Origin: Motiliproteus sediminis
GTDB lineage: Bacteria; Pseudomonadota; Gammaproteobacteria; Pseudomonadales; Balneatricaceae
Reading direction: 5' to 3'
NCBI RefSeq assembly: GCF_017912535.1
Contig: NZ_JAERQK010000012.1
Span: 42,572-106,571 of the forward strand
DNA: 64,000 nucleotides
Part shown: piece after piece, positions 18,386-28,241 of the stretch
Numbering within the stretch: the stretch's first letter is position 1
Layout: every line of letters begins with the position of its first letter
The notes under the pieces: model-generated
Told to the model about the DNA's origin: nothing
Seen by the model: the letters and a program-made list of their open reading frames with translations, nothing else
Databases searched by the model: none
Made by a program: the position numbers and the translations under genes

Positions 18386-19525
18386 CTACTTGTCCGCACC
18401 CGCCAGCCCAATACGGCTGACACCACCCCGGGTTCCGACCCAGATATCACCACGAGCATCTTCAGCCAGTGCGTATACATCATTACCAGGTAGGCCATTG
18501 CCTCTGTTGAAGGTTTGCCACGAACGTCCGTCATAACGAGACACCCCGGCATTAGTGCCGAACCAGAATACGCCACTGGAGTCCTGCAACACGCTGTAAA
18601 CGATATTACCCGCCAAACCGTCGGCAACGGTGAGATTCGTCCACTCTCCTTCCGCAAAACGGGAGACACCGCCGCCCCAGGTTCCAACCCAAACCGACTG
18701 GTCAGCAGCCACTTCAAGCGCAAATACGTAGTTGGGGTTGTAGGTCGCCTGACCGCCCGCAAGGACCCCCAGGTCGTGGCGGGAACGCGTCCCGAGACCG
18801 GTATTGGTACTGAACGGCAAGCCGGTAGCATTAGGAGCTCCCATCCCGTCCTCATGGGTCCAGGCAACCCATTCCTTACCATCAAAGCGACTCACACCGC
18901 CTTCCGTGCCAAACCAAACCCGCCCTTGAGCGTCCACATCGAGACCATAAACCCACTCGTTAATCAGCTCTTTAACGTAGGTGTCCATTTCATCGGTTTT
19001 ACGATCCAGACGGTTTGCACCCGCCCAGGTACCCACCCAAAGACTGCCGTCAGGGTGGTTGGCAAACGCATAGATCCAGTAATCGGCTAGCCCGTGCAGA
19101 GGAAAGTAGGTTTTCCACTCCCCGTCCTTGTAGCGGCTCATCCCCCCTGCGTTGGTACCGAACCATTTGTAGCCATCGGGATCGATACCGATGGCAAACA
19201 CATACTCGTTGGCAAGCCCGTCAGCTCGAGTAAAGGTGTTGCGCGCCTGACCGGAGTCGAGATCGATCTCGTGGACCCCAAGCGAGGTGCCCACCCACAA
19301 CGTATTGGACTCGTTTTCAACCGCTAACGAGCGTACATAAACGCTGTCACCCACGTTAAAAACGTCTTTCACTTCCGGCCGGGCGGCCAGAAACTGGGCC
19401 AGATCATCTTCGGTAGCGCTATCAGACCGGGTGTTCGCTGCAGGTTCAGATTTATCGGACGAATCACAGCCACTCAAAAGGGCCAGCACTGCCAGTAGCG
19501 CCAGCGCGCGGGTCAAGATTGTCAT
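18386..19525 (-). CDS. Reg_prop beta-propeller lipoprotein
   Basis: A 379-aa paralogue of the next gene downstream. Starting at the ATG at 19525 (TAATG overlap with the preceding cytochrome stop) it has a lipobox LLSGCDSS and then Reg_prop blades (NTLWVGTSLGVHEID, YKWFGTNAGGMSRY, GSLWVGTWAGANRLD, GRVWFGTEGGVSRF, SVWVGTWGGGVSRF, VFWFGTNAGVSRYD, DIWVGTRGGVSRIG). The other frame-open start at 19600 gives no export signal. It is likely lipid-anchored in the periplasm. The pair of propellers, one lipidated and one membrane-anchored, suggests two surfaces of one complex, though this is inference. Confidence 0.85.
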   Translation of the reverse strand: MTILTRALALLAVLALLSGCDSSDKSEPAANTRSDSATEDDLAQFLAARPEVKDVFNVGDSVYVRSLAVENESNTLWVGTSLGVHEIDLDSGQARNTFTRADGLANEYVFAIGIDPDGYKWFGTNAGGMSRYKDGEWKTYFPLHGLADYWIYAFANHPDGSLWVGTWAGANRLDRKTDEMDTYVKELINEWVYGLDVDAQGRVWFGTEGGVSRFDGKEWVAWTHEDGMGAPNATGLPFSTNTGLGTRSRHDLGVLAGGQATYNPNYVFALEVAADQSVWVGTWGGGVSRFAEGEWTNLTVADGLAGNIVYSVLQDSSGVFWFGTNAGVSRYDGRSWQTFNRGNGLPGNDVYALAEDARGDIWVGTRGGVSRIGLAGADK

Positions 19526-19839
19526 TAACGCAAAGTCCTTATGTACGAAATTAAGTTGGTGAAGTCGCGAGATTCCATCAACCCGCGATAGGAGGGGCAA
19601 AGCCCGCTGCCCGCTTCGAGGCGCTGCTGCAACTGACGGTTACTTTTCATCAACCCCTGCCCGCGCGCCAGGTCAACGGCCTGAGGAATGGTTCGGTAAC
19701 CGTCTGCGCCGTGGCAACGCGCACAGAAACGATCATACAGCTGTTTACCCTCGTCCAGGTCTGCTGCCTGGGCGGCCCTGAAGGCTGCCACAGACAACAT
19801 TCCACATAAAAAGAGGGTGGATTTTAGCCTAACCCTCAC
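19525..19839 (-). CDS. Small monoheme c-type cytochrome
   Basis: A 104-aa protein with a signal peptide (FRAAQAAD) and one CARCHG heme site. The C-terminal part (GLCPSYRGLMESRDFTNLISYIRTL) resembles class I cytochromes, in which a Met serves as axial ligand; here the only methionines near the expected place are in GLMKS and GLMES. It overlaps the preceding Sel1 gene by 11 bases and the following propeller gene by one, so translation is probably coupled. Confidence 0.85.
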   Translation of the reverse strand: MRVRLKSTLFLCGMLSVAAFRAAQAADLDEGKQLYDRFCARCHGADGYRTIPQAVDLARGQGLMKSNRQLQQRLEAGSGLCPSYRGLMESRDFTNLISYIRTLR

Positions 19840-20530
19840 CGTTTAAATACCTCTTCTCGATTTCGCGAAGCGTCTCGAAATCCGCTTGGCGAGTGGCAAT
19901 TCGCGCTTCGTTATCCGCCTTTTCCGCCATCGCCAGTTTACTCTCCAACTCCTGCACCGCGACAGGATCGTTGGCAAACCCCAACTGCTCGCGCTTGTGC
20001 GCCCGAATCAAGGTTTTCAGCGCCAACACACTCCCCTGATCCGCCGCCTTGCGATACCAGGCAACCGCCTCAGGCAGATTTTGCTCGACGCCAAGACCGC
20101 GAGCGTATGCATTAGCGACATAGTTCATGGAAAGCTCAAATCCCTGCTCAGCAGCCACCATCTCAAGTTCAAACGCACGGGGCAGATCCTTAGGTCCCAG
20201 CAAGCCGTTGGCGTACATCCCGGCCAGCGCATGAGCCGCTTCCGGCACTCCCTGCTTGATCGCCCGTTGATACCACTGCTCCGCCACTTCAAAATTGGTC
20301 GCCGCCTCCTCCATGGACCCGACCCGGTATTGGGAAAGGGCGTGACCCGCTTCAGCGACCGGCAGCAGATATCGCAAGGCACTGCCGACATCGCCACGAC
20401 CGAAGTAATAAAAACCAAGTCGCTCCTGTTTGAGCTGCTCACCTTCGAGAACGGCTTCTGCCGCCAAAGCACTCCCCGCAAACAGCAACCATACCAGCCC
20501 TGCAGTTATCACTCGTGTCATACTCATCAC
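19829..20530 (-). CDS. Sel1/TPR-repeat periplasmic protein
   Basis: A 233-aa protein with a signal peptide (LLFAGSALAAE) and at least three Sel1-like repeats (AEQWYQRAIKQGVPEAAHALAGMYANG, LEMVAAEQGFELSMNYVANAYARG and AVAWYRKAADQGSVLALKTL are the cores, each cut short here or within 30 residues of each other), then a charged helical tail. Sel1 proteins are scaffolds for complex assembly. It sits between the sigma-54 activator gene and a monoheme cytochrome gene in a tightly packed operon. Confidence 0.85.
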   Translation of the reverse strand: MMSMTRVITAGLVWLLFAGSALAAEAVLEGEQLKQERLGFYYFGRGDVGSALRYLLPVAEAGHALSQYRVGSMEEAATNFEVAEQWYQRAIKQGVPEAAHALAGMYANGLLGPKDLPRAFELEMVAAEQGFELSMNYVANAYARGLGVEQNLPEAVAWYRKAADQGSVLALKTLIRAHKREQLGFANDPVAVQELESKLAMAEKADNEARIATRQADFETLREIEKRYLNGEG

Positions 20531-20541
20531 ACCTTACGCTC

Positions 20542-21885
20542 TCAACTATCTTCTAATTTGCGGTACAAACTGGACAACCCCAGCCCCAGCACTTTAGCCG
20601 CCTGGCGGCGATCCCCGTCACACTCATCAATGGCACGCCGTATCGCATCGATCTCAAACTGGCGCACCTGCTCACGCAATGTCAGACCGCTGCGGGCAAC
20701 CCCCGTTTGCAACTTCAACAGCTGCTGCGGCAGATCGGTGGTCTGGATCATATTGTCTTCGGCCAGAATCAACGCCCGCGCCACCACGTTCTCAAGCTCG
20801 CGAATATTGCCCGGAAAGTCATAGTGACAGATCAGGTCGCGGGCTTCTGGCTCCACCTCTACCGCATCACCGAGTCCCATTTTTCGCCCCTCTTTGCGTA
20901 CGAAAAAGCGCAAAAGATCAGGTATATCCTCGCGTCGCTCTCGCAGTGACGGCAACTCAATATTGAAGATATTGAGCCGAAAGAACAGGTCCTCACGGAA
21001 GCTTCCTTCCTCAACCATTGCCGCCAGATCACGGTTGGTGGCGGCAATAATGCGCACATCCACACTGACCGTGCGCTCAGCACCGACCGGGCGGACAGCC
21101 TTCTCTTCCAATACGTGAAGGAGTTTGACCTGCAGCCCCAAAGGCAGTTCACCGATCTCATCGAGGAAGATCGTGCCGCCGTCCGCCTCCTGGAACAGAC
21201 CTTTCTTGTCTTTGCTCGCCCCCGTAAATGCGCCCTTGGCATGACCGAAGAACTCGCTCTCGATCAAGTTTTCCGGAATAGCGCCACAGTTGACCGGGAT
21301 AAAAGCGGCGTCATGGCGAGGACTGTTCTGGTGGATCAGCCGTGCGGTCACACCTTTACCCGTGCCACTTTCGCCGGTGATCAGCACCGTGCTGTCAGTC
21401 ACTGCCACCTTCCCAACCAAGCGCTCCACCCGCTGCATCGCTGGCGAGCGGGTACCGCAGTGGGAGCTATCGATCCCCATCACCAACCGGCGCAGGGTTT
21501 TGTTCTCACTGCGCAGGCCGATCATATCGGCGATCTGCGCCAGTCGGTTGAGCAGATCCTCGTTGCGGATCGGCTTGACCATGTAATCGTAAGCACCGAC
21601 CCGCATCGCTTCGATCGCGGTATTCACCGACGCAAACGCAGTCATCACCAGAAACGGCGTTTCGATTCCCTGCTCGCGCGCCTTGCTGACCACGTCGATA
21701 CCGGTCATATCCGGCATCCGGATATCACACAGCACGACATCCACCACCTCGGCGGCCAGGGTCTCCAGCGCCTTGGTGCCGTTCTCCGCCAACAGCACCT
21801 GATAACCGGCCTTGCCCACCGCGTTGCCCAGTATCTGCCGCAGCGCGGGTTCGTCATCGACAATCAAAACGGTTAAATCACGCAT
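20542..21885 (-). CDS. NtrC-family sigma-54-dependent response regulator
   Basis: A 447-aa regulator. The receiver domain (residues 1-120) has the acidic pocket VDDE, phospho-acceptor Asp54 (CDIRMPD) and the conserved Lys in YDYMVKPI. The AAA+ domain has Walker A GESGTGKG, the sigma-54 contact loop GAFTGA, and FLDEIGELP with the arginine finger region. A Fis-type helix-turn-helix ends the protein ([21 protein letters not shown]). It should activate sigma-54 promoters on phosphorylation. Two histidine kinases are encoded directly upstream, and a sigma-54 promoter lies before the tetraheme cytochrome gene just downstream of the operon. Confidence 0.95.
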   Translation of the reverse strand: MRDLTVLIVDDEPALRQILGNAVGKAGYQVLLAENGTKALETLAAEVVDVVLCDIRMPDMTGIDVVSKAREQGIETPFLVMTAFASVNTAIEAMRVGAYDYMVKPIRNEDLLNRLAQIADMIGLRSENKTLRRLVMGIDSSHCGTRSPAMQRVERLVGKVAVTDSTVLITGESGTGKGVTARLIHQNSPRHDAAFIPVNCGAIPENLIESEFFGHAKGAFTGASKDKKGLFQEADGGTIFLDEIGELPLGLQVKLLHVLEEKAVRPVGAERTVSVDVRIIAATNRDLAAMVEEGSFREDLFFRLNIFNIELPSLRERREDIPDLLRFFVRKEGRKMGLGDAVEVEPEARDLICHYDFPGNIRELENVVARALILAEDNMIQTTDLPQQLLKLQTGVARSGLTLREQVRQFEIDAIRRAIDECDGDRRQAAKVLGLGLSSLYRKLEDS

Positions 21886-21900
21886 AAACTGATCCGCTGA

Positions 21901-23958
21901 CTAGCTCAATTCAGTAAAGAAAAACAGGCGCACTTCCGTACCTTCGCCCTGTCGAGACTCGATTTCAATGGCTCCTCCATGCTCCTCAACCAGCCGCTCA
22001 CAGATAGACAGCCCCAGACCGGTTCCCTTGCCCTGCGGCTTGGTGGTATAGAAACTGTCGAAGATATGCCGAATCGCCTCATCACCGATGCCCGCGCCGT
22101 TGTCGCGGATACAGACCTCCAGTAAATCTTCACCAATACAGCGGCTGGTGATGCTCACGACCGCCCCGTCAGTAACACCATCGAATGCATCGGCCGCGTT
22201 AACCAGCAGATTCATAAACACCTGCGTCAACTGATCGGCCACCCCGTCCATTGCCGGCAACATCGGATCAAGCGTCAACTCCAGCCCGATCTGGCGCCAG
22301 CGCTTGTCATAGCCCAGCAAGGTTGCCGTACTCTGCAGGATCTGGTTGAGACTCAGAGGCCCACGCTCATTCTGCCGTGGCGAAGCGAACCCCGAGACAT
22401 CGTGACAGATCGCGCGAATCCGGGCCGCCTGCTCCAGCACCATATCAAGGTTGCGACGACTGTGATCATCGAGACGCCCGCCTTCGGTCTCGCCATCGAG
22501 GTAGATCACCTCGCCGAGAAGCCCTTCGATGGCGGCCAACGGGTTCCCCACCTCGTGTAGAATCCCCGCCATCAGCAAACCGATCTGAGCCATCTTCTCC
22601 TGCTGGAAATACTGCACCCGCAGGTTGTCCAGCTCCTGTTCCGCCACCTTGCGCTCGGTCACCTCACGAATAATCAGCAACAGGCGAGGCTTGTCCGGCA
22701 TTTTCAAGCGGCAGTAGGTCACCTCCACCGGGAACACCTCGCCCTGCGGACGGATTCCGACCAGTTCCTCCCGGGTAAAGCCCTGCGGCTGATCGGCCAG
22801 CAGCTGATAAATAGCCGCATAATCCTGATCGCAGGTTTGATAGTCAGAAGGCAGTATTCGCTCAACCGACAGCCCTTCGAGTTCGCCGGGGCGGAATCCA
22901 AACAACACCTCCGCGCGTCCATTGTGGCTTTCGATCGCGCCATCAACTGCAACAGTGAGCATCGCATCCGGACTGCTATTGAGCAGGCTGTCGAGGAAGA
23001 CCTGTTTATCCTTGAGCTCACGCACCATGCGGACCTGCTCACCGATAATCCGGCGGGAATAGAGGTACAAAGCGATCAGCACCAGCACGAAAACGGCCAC
23101 AGTGACCGCCAAATCACGGTAAAAACCGTTCCAGAGTCGCGCCAGCGCCGCAGCCGGCACATGCGCAACCAGCCGCCACTCAGCAATGGTGCTGCGGTCC
23201 AGCGGATCACGCAGACTAAGATCACGCCCGATAAATATTCCGTGTGCATTTTCCACCGGATGGTGATCGCCCAGCTGCCCCCACACCCCGCTCACCAAGG
23301 TCATGCCGGGAGCCGCGACCACGTCCATCCAGTCGGCGGGCCCGGTGACCAACAAAATATCGGCCTCTATGCCATGCGCCGTTTCAACCTCGTCACCGAC
23401 CCGATCAAGGGAGTAGAAAAGCTGCCAAAACGTCTCTTCATCGCCGCGAGGATCAAATTCGCGCCACTGCACCACCATCACCTGCTCCTCAAGCCGGTGA
23501 CTCCCCGCACGGTAACGATAGATTGCGGTTGGCCCGGGCACATGCGCCAACCCCGGGGGCAGCTCTGCAGAGGTCGCCTGATTGCACCTGACTTCCAGCA
23601 CCGAGTCGCCTGACCCACGCCCGACGCGAAAGCCGCTGACATCACCGTATTGATCGCATAACGCCCGGAGGCGCTCGGCCAGCGCCAGCCGGCGCTGCTG
23701 CAGCAGGTCGTCTCGATGATGCTCCGCAATCGCGCGCAGCTCTGCCAGCGCCAACTGGGCGCGCTGCTCTACCAACTGTCCGGTGAGCTGCAGGTGTTGC
23801 TGCTGGTCATGCAGCAGAGCCTCTCGACGCATCCCCACGTTCATGTGATAAAGAAAGAACGCCACCAGCACCAACAAGGTCACCAGCAGCGCTGCCACCA
23901 GCCAGGAGAGCGGGTTGGCACGAAAGTGGGTGCGCAGCTCCTCGAACGCCTGCATCAC
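21901..23958 (-). CDS. PAS-containing sensor histidine kinase with periplasmic sensor domain
   Basis: A 685-aa membrane kinase. Helices at about residues 19-40 and 285-305 enclose a 240-residue periplasmic sensor domain with no obvious heme site. A PAS domain follows (LLNSSPDAMLTVAVDG), then HisKA with the H-box AGILHEVGNPLAAI and an HATPase with DNGAGIGDEAI and GTGLGLSI. It overlaps the end of the preceding kinase gene by four bases (ATGA type). It is expected to phosphorylate the NtrC-type regulator encoded 15 bases downstream. Confidence 0.93.
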   Translation of the reverse strand: MMQAFEELRTHFRANPLSWLVAALLVTLLVLVAFFLYHMNVGMRREALLHDQQQHLQLTGQLVEQRAQLALAELRAIAEHHRDDLLQQRRLALAERLRALCDQYGDVSGFRVGRGSGDSVLEVRCNQATSAELPPGLAHVPGPTAIYRYRAGSHRLEEQVMVVQWREFDPRGDEETFWQLFYSLDRVGDEVETAHGIEADILLVTGPADWMDVVAAPGMTLVSGVWGQLGDHHPVENAHGIFIGRDLSLRDPLDRSTIAEWRLVAHVPAAALARLWNGFYRDLAVTVAVFVLVLIALYLYSRRIIGEQVRMVRELKDKQVFLDSLLNSSPDAMLTVAVDGAIESHNGRAEVLFGFRPGELEGLSVERILPSDYQTCDQDYAAIYQLLADQPQGFTREELVGIRPQGEVFPVEVTYCRLKMPDKPRLLLIIREVTERKVAEQELDNLRVQYFQQEKMAQIGLLMAGILHEVGNPLAAIEGLLGEVIYLDGETEGGRLDDHSRRNLDMVLEQAARIRAICHDVSGFASPRQNERGPLSLNQILQSTATLLGYDKRWRQIGLELTLDPMLPAMDGVADQLTQVFMNLLVNAADAFDGVTDGAVVSITSRCIGEDLLEVCIRDNGAGIGDEAIRHIFDSFYTTKPQGKGTGLGLSICERLVEEHGGAIEIESRQGEGTEVRLFFFTELS

Positions 23959-25460
23959 AACGACTCATCCTCGTCAACGTCGGCTACCGGTGCCTCCAAG
24001 GGTAACTCCACCTCAACACGGCACCCCTCTCCGGGCTGGCTAAAGATCGCCAGCCTGCCATGGTGCGCAGACACAATGGAGCCACAAAGCAACAACCCCA
24101 ATCCCGAGCCTTTGCTCTCCTTGGTGGTGTAAAACGCTTCGAAGGCGCGCTCGCGCACCTCCTCGCTCATGCCACCCCCATTGTCTTCAACCACCAAGCG
24201 CACGCCACCGGGAATTGCCGCCGTGGTGACGCACACCAACGGATTAGCTGGCCGCGCCACCTCAAGTGACTCACAGGCGTTAACCACCAGATTCATCACC
24301 AATTGGGAAAGCTGGTCAGACACCCCGTTCAAGGCGGGCATCGAACGGTCAAGATCAAACTGCAGTCGCAGCCCGTACCAGCGCTCGTCGTAGCGCAGCA
24401 CCTTCTCCACCCCATCGATCAACTCGTTCAGATCGAGCAGACAGAACTCTTCCTGTTGGGGACGGTTCAGCGCTGCCAGGTCCTCGGTAATCTGCCTCAA
24501 CCGCTCGGCGTAATCCGAGATCATCGTCAGGTTGGAGCGCCCAGACTCCACCGCCTCCGGTGTATTCTCTTGCAGCAACCCGCGGGCCTCGTCGGCCAGC
24601 CCGATAATGGCAGCTACCGGATTGCCGACTTCGTGCACAACACCCGCCGCCACATGACCAATGGTGCCCATCTTGTCGAGGTGGAACTGCTTCTGGCGCT
24701 CGATCTCAAGCTCCTGCTCGCGCTGACGCAGGTCATTGGCCATGGCATTAACACCGGAGATCAACTCTCCCAGTTCATCTTCACGGTGCCGTTCCAGCGG
24801 AGCCCCGCGGTAACCGGTGACGATCTGACCCACCCGGCGATGCAGCCCCAGCAGGTCTCGCGTCAAACGCCCGAAGAACAGTGCCACAACGAAACCCAGC
24901 AGCGCCAAACCGACCACACCCAGCAACAATGACACTAACGCCACCTGATCGCTGCGGGCCAAATAGGCCGCCGTTGCTTGCTGACGCATCTCCCGATTCT
25001 GGTTCATCAACTCGTCGAGCCGACGCTTATTATCGGCCAACTCTCGGCGCAGCAGTGCCATCGCTTCCGGGGTCGGCTGCACCAGCGTTTCGGCCAGCTT
25101 GCGCAGCATCTCCTTAAACGGCGGTGCGCGATCGGGGTACAGCACCAACAAGCGGGCATAACGCTGCTGCAGCTGGGTGAAGTGAAGATGAACGCGATTG
25201 AGAACGTCTTCGCGACCACCCACATCGGTCATCACGAAAAGGTCGGTTATCGCCGAGAAAGCCGCCAGATCCGCCTCCACCAGAACGGTTTCACGCTCCT
25301 GTATCCGGGTCAGTTCCTCCAGCTGCCTAACCAACAATCCCTTTTGATACAGCACATACGCGGCCAGTCCAAGGCAGTAAGTGAACAAAACCACCAGAAA
25401 CAGCGCGCTCTTTCCCTTGAGGGATCGCATCAGTGGAAGTTCTTGTGCAGGCGTACCCAT
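23955..25460 (-). CDS. HAMP-type sensor histidine kinase
   Basis: A 501-aa kinase. A first helix (residues 17-37) is followed by a helical periplasmic domain (LEELTRIQERETVLVEADLAA and on), a second helix (about 175-195), a HAMP linker (VGQIVTGYRGAPLERHREDELGE region), a DHp helix pair with VVHEVGNPVAAI, and an ATPase domain with DNGGGMSEEV and GSGLGLLL. The start at 25460 is preceded by GAGGTAGGG. It is the first of two kinases in tandem; a pair feeding one regulator is unusual and could integrate two inputs. Confidence 0.92.
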   Translation of the reverse strand: MGTPAQELPLMRSLKGKSALFLVVLFTYCLGLAAYVLYQKGLLVRQLEELTRIQERETVLVEADLAAFSAITDLFVMTDVGGREDVLNRVHLHFTQLQQRYARLLVLYPDRAPPFKEMLRKLAETLVQPTPEAMALLRRELADNKRRLDELMNQNREMRQQATAAYLARSDQVALVSLLLGVVGLALLGFVVALFFGRLTRDLLGLHRRVGQIVTGYRGAPLERHREDELGELISGVNAMANDLRQREQELEIERQKQFHLDKMGTIGHVAAGVVHEVGNPVAAIIGLADEARGLLQENTPEAVESGRSNLTMISDYAERLRQITEDLAALNRPQQEEFCLLDLNELIDGVEKVLRYDERWYGLRLQFDLDRSMPALNGVSDQLSQLVMNLVVNACESLEVARPANPLVCVTTAAIPGGVRLVVEDNGGGMSEEVRERAFEAFYTTKESKGSGLGLLLCGSIVSAHHGRLAIFSQPGEGCRVEVELPLEAPVADVDEDESL

Positions 25461-25469
25461 AACCCTACC

Positions 25470-25985
25470 TCAATCCTTGTCATCCACAGGTGCCAGAAAG
25501 GCGGTTATGAACTCGGGGTCATCCCAGGGGCGAACCCCAACAACGCGATCAATAACACGCCCGGTCTCATCCACCAGCAACGTTTCCGGGTACGCACGAA
25601 CACCAACCCGCTCCGAGGCCAACTGCATCGCCGGGTCGGATAGCTGGCTGAAACGGATGCCGTACTTAAGCAGAAACTCGCGCACCAGATTCAGGTCGCG
25701 GTCCACGGTAACCCCGACCACCTGATAACGTGCATCATCGAGCATATCATCCAAGGCCTGCAGCGCCGGCATCTCCTCGCGGCAGGGCGCGCACCAGGTC
25801 GCCCAGAAATTGACAATCCGAACTCGGCCGGACCCATCAAGCAGGGGGCGCAGATTGCCATCCAGATCCGCCAGCTCGACCCCCTCCAGCGACAGCTCTG
25901 GTTCACGCAACGGCTCGCTGCATGCCGTTACCAGCAGCGCCAGCGATAGCGCCAGCGCGCTAACGAGGGGGTTGAACCGGGTCAT
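25470..25985 (-). CDS. TlpA-like thioredoxin lipoprotein
   Basis: A 171-aa lipoprotein (lipobox LLVTACSE, Cys22) with a thioredoxin fold. It has the active site WCAPC (Cys65 and Cys68), preceded by VRIVNFWATW, and the cis-Pro loop RAYPETLLVDETG. It is of the TlpA/ResA type that reduces apocytochrome cysteines. The start overlaps the end of the preceding triheme cytochrome gene by 26 bases. It is probably the dedicated thiol reductant for the cytochromes of this region, and is distinct from CcmG at 1234-1773. Confidence 0.92.
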   Translation of the reverse strand: MTRFNPLVSALALSLALLVTACSEPLREPELSLEGVELADLDGNLRPLLDGSGRVRIVNFWATWCAPCREEMPALQALDDMLDDARYQVVGVTVDRDLNLVREFLLKYGIRFSQLSDPAMQLASERVGVRAYPETLLVDETGRVIDRVVGVRPWDDPEFITAFLAPVDDKD

Positions 25986-26943
25986 CTGCCACCGGGTGGA
26001 ACACCCGCGATATATAACTTACGAGCGCATCGATCTGCGCTGAGGACAACACAGCCTTCCAAGCCGGCATCGAGGTACCCACCAGCCCCTCTTCAATCAC
26101 CGTGCGCAATCGCGCATCAGTCATCGACTGCATGATTTCGGGATCGGTCAAATTACGGGGTTTGGCATCGAGAAAGCTGCCGATCCAGTTCTTGCCGGTG
26201 CCATCCGCAGCGTGACAAAACGCACAGTTCTCCTGAAACAGTACTTCTCCCTGTTTCTCCTGCTCACTCAAACCCGCGACGCGAGGAACCTGATCATGTT
26301 CGGCATACACACTGGCAGAGGTGGTGCCGTCAAACTGGGTGAACGAGAAATTATTGCGTGGGTAAGAGATAGCTCGCAGCTCCCAGATCGCGCCTTCATC
26401 CTCAACCCGACCACGATCATGACAGCTGACGCAACTGGTCAGAAACAGGCGCAAGCCTTTGCGCTGCTGCGCGTTCATCTCGGTCTGCGGCATATCGATG
26501 GGTAGCTCGCCGGTCGCAAAGGGATAGGCGATCCGGTAGCGATCATGGTCGGGCCAACCGTTCTCCACGGTATGATAAAGGGTGTTGACGCGCTGCTCGG
26601 CCATAAACTCCTCGCGCACGAAATCTACCACCAGTTCGATCTCTACCGGTGACAGATAGTAGGTAAACCCCTTCATCGCGGTGCCTTCAACGCCCCGCGT
26701 GACCACCTCAATCATCCGCTCCCGACTGAGAGCATCCAGCGAGGTGCTGGCAAAATCACGCGGAGCCGGCGTCATGTAACTGGCTGCCAGGGTTTTGGCA
26801 TCGCCTGAATAGCCGTGACAATAGTAACAACGATAGTTGTAGAGCTCTCTGCCCTGCTCGTGACGCTCATCACCAAACGCCGCCGCACAGATCGACAACC
26901 ATCCACCCAGCACCCACAACAGACCTCGTCCGTACAACACCAT
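25960..26943 (-). CDS. Periplasmic triheme class I-type cytochrome
   Basis: A 327-aa protein, starting at ATG 26943 (AGGAG just upstream; an in-frame GTG at 26955 has no ribosome binding site). After the signal sequence come three class I-like units with CYYCHG (39-43), CVSCHD (171-175) and CAFCHA (240-244). Met residues in GTAMKGF and GTSMPAW can be the axial ligands of the first and third hemes. The middle unit is shorter and lacks a clear distal Met. It is similar in plan to the neighbouring three-domain cytochrome 26961-28070. Confidence 0.88.
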   Translation of the reverse strand: MVLYGRGLLWVLGGWLSICAAAFGDERHEQGRELYNYRCYYCHGYSGDAKTLAASYMTPAPRDFASTSLDALSRERMIEVVTRGVEGTAMKGFTYYLSPVEIELVVDFVREEFMAEQRVNTLYHTVENGWPDHDRYRIAYPFATGELPIDMPQTEMNAQQRKGLRLFLTSCVSCHDRGRVEDEGAIWELRAISYPRNNFSFTQFDGTTSASVYAEHDQVPRVAGLSEQEKQGEVLFQENCAFCHAADGTGKNWIGSFLDAKPRNLTDPEIMQSMTDARLRTVIEEGLVGTSMPAWKAVLSSAQIDALVSYISRVFHPVADDPVQPPR

Positions 26944-26960
26944 TAGCTCCTGCACAGGGT

Positions 26961-28070
26961 TCAGTGGGTATGCTGGCCGTGGTCATGACTGCCAGCCGGC
27001 AACTCAGCGGCCGCCGGCTGATGGATGAAGGCGTCGAAAACGTACTCGGATATATGCGCGATCTCCTGATCGGTCATCACCTTATCCCACGCGGGCATTT
27101 CGCTCCCGACAACACCGTCGGATATGACCTCGAACAGGTGAGCGCGGCTATATTTGGCCCGCGCAGCCGGATGGCGGAAGTCCCGCGGTTTGGGAAAAAT
27201 AAAGTAGGCTCGCGGTCCCTGGCCGTCACCCGAGATACCGTGACAATCGGCGCAATTTTGCTGGTACAGGTCGCCCCCCATCTTGGCATTACCGATCAAC
27301 CCCATCGGCAACGGGGCCATGATATCAGCGGGGCCATGGGCATCATGGTCATGGCCGGACGCGGTCTGCGGAGTGTTGTTTGCCGGTGCTTGCGTCCGCA
27401 CATGCATGAACGAGGTGCGAATGTAGTCCACCACCGCTTCGATCTCTTCAGCGCTGAAGCGTTTCCCCCAGGCACTCATCGCTGTCTGCGGGCGGCCATA
27501 GGTTACCGAGAAGATCATCCGATCACGACTGAGGTTAGCTAACGCAGGATCGGTAAAGTTTGCCGGCGGAGGCGTCAGCCCGCTGCGCGCCCAGATCGCG
27601 CCCTGGCCGCGATCGCCATGGCAAACCGAACAGTTCTTGGCATAAATGGCCCGCCCCGTATCACTATCATCGGTGGTCACCGCTGGCATGAACTCGGTGC
27701 GGATAAAGTCCGCCAACGCTGCAATTTCTTCGTCCCCAAGGCGCTTGGACCAGCCGCTCATAGCGGTGCCAGGGCGACCTTCCGAGATGGAGCGAATCAT
27801 CCGTTCACGCGTCAGCTCTGCCGCCACTTTATGACTGGTGAAGTTCTTCGGCGGCGGATTCAACCCGGATTGCGCCTGACTGCGACCATCTCCGCGGTCG
27901 CCGTGACATACGGAGCAAAAGTCATGGTATAGTTTCGCCGCGTCAACGCCCGAAGTTTTCGCGTCCGTTGCAGCGTGCTTGTGGACTTCATCAGCACGAG
28001 CCAGCCCGCTGAGCGAGATCAACAATAGCGAAATCAAAAACAAAATCGGGTTGAATTTTGAATAGGTCAT
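26961..28070 (-). CDS. Three-domain c-type cytochrome with His-rich tail
   Basis: A 369-aa protein counted from ATG 28070; an upstream ATG at 28124 would place an extra segment before the signal peptide. Three cytochrome c domains carry CSVCH (52-56), CSVCH (147-151) and CADCH (273-277), with axial Met in GTAMSGW, QTAMSAW and GSEMPAW. Domains 1 and 2 are recent duplicates (CSVCHGDRG, GL-PPP-NFT). A His/Asp-rich linker (SGHDHDAHG) and tail (SHDHGQHTH) could bind metal. It is the first gene of the long minus-strand operon ending at 17138. Confidence 0.9.
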   Translation of the reverse strand: MTYSKFNPILFLISLLLISLSGLARADEVHKHAATDAKTSGVDAAKLYHDFCSVCHGDRGDGRSQAQSGLNPPPKNFTSHKVAAELTRERMIRSISEGRPGTAMSGWSKRLGDEEIAALADFIRTEFMPAVTTDDSDTGRAIYAKNCSVCHGDRGQGAIWARSGLTPPPANFTDPALANLSRDRMIFSVTYGRPQTAMSAWGKRFSAEEIEAVVDYIRTSFMHVRTQAPANNTPQTASGHDHDAHGPADIMAPLPMGLIGNAKMGGDLYQQNCADCHGISGDGQGPRAYFIFPKPRDFRHPAARAKYSRAHLFEVISDGVVGSEMPAWDKVMTDQEIAHISEYVFDAFIHQPAAAELPAGSHDHGQHTH

Positions 28071-28241
28071 GTTTGAATAGCCACATAAACGGAACAGGAA
28101 TACCGGCCTTAACACCAGCGTCAAGTAACGGCTCTTAGTTTATAGCAATGACCACGTAATAATAAGTTGGTTCGAACTCGGGCCGTTACGGGGACAGCAG
28201 CATAGACAGCCATAAGGTGGCCCGCAAGCCCCTGTATCAGA

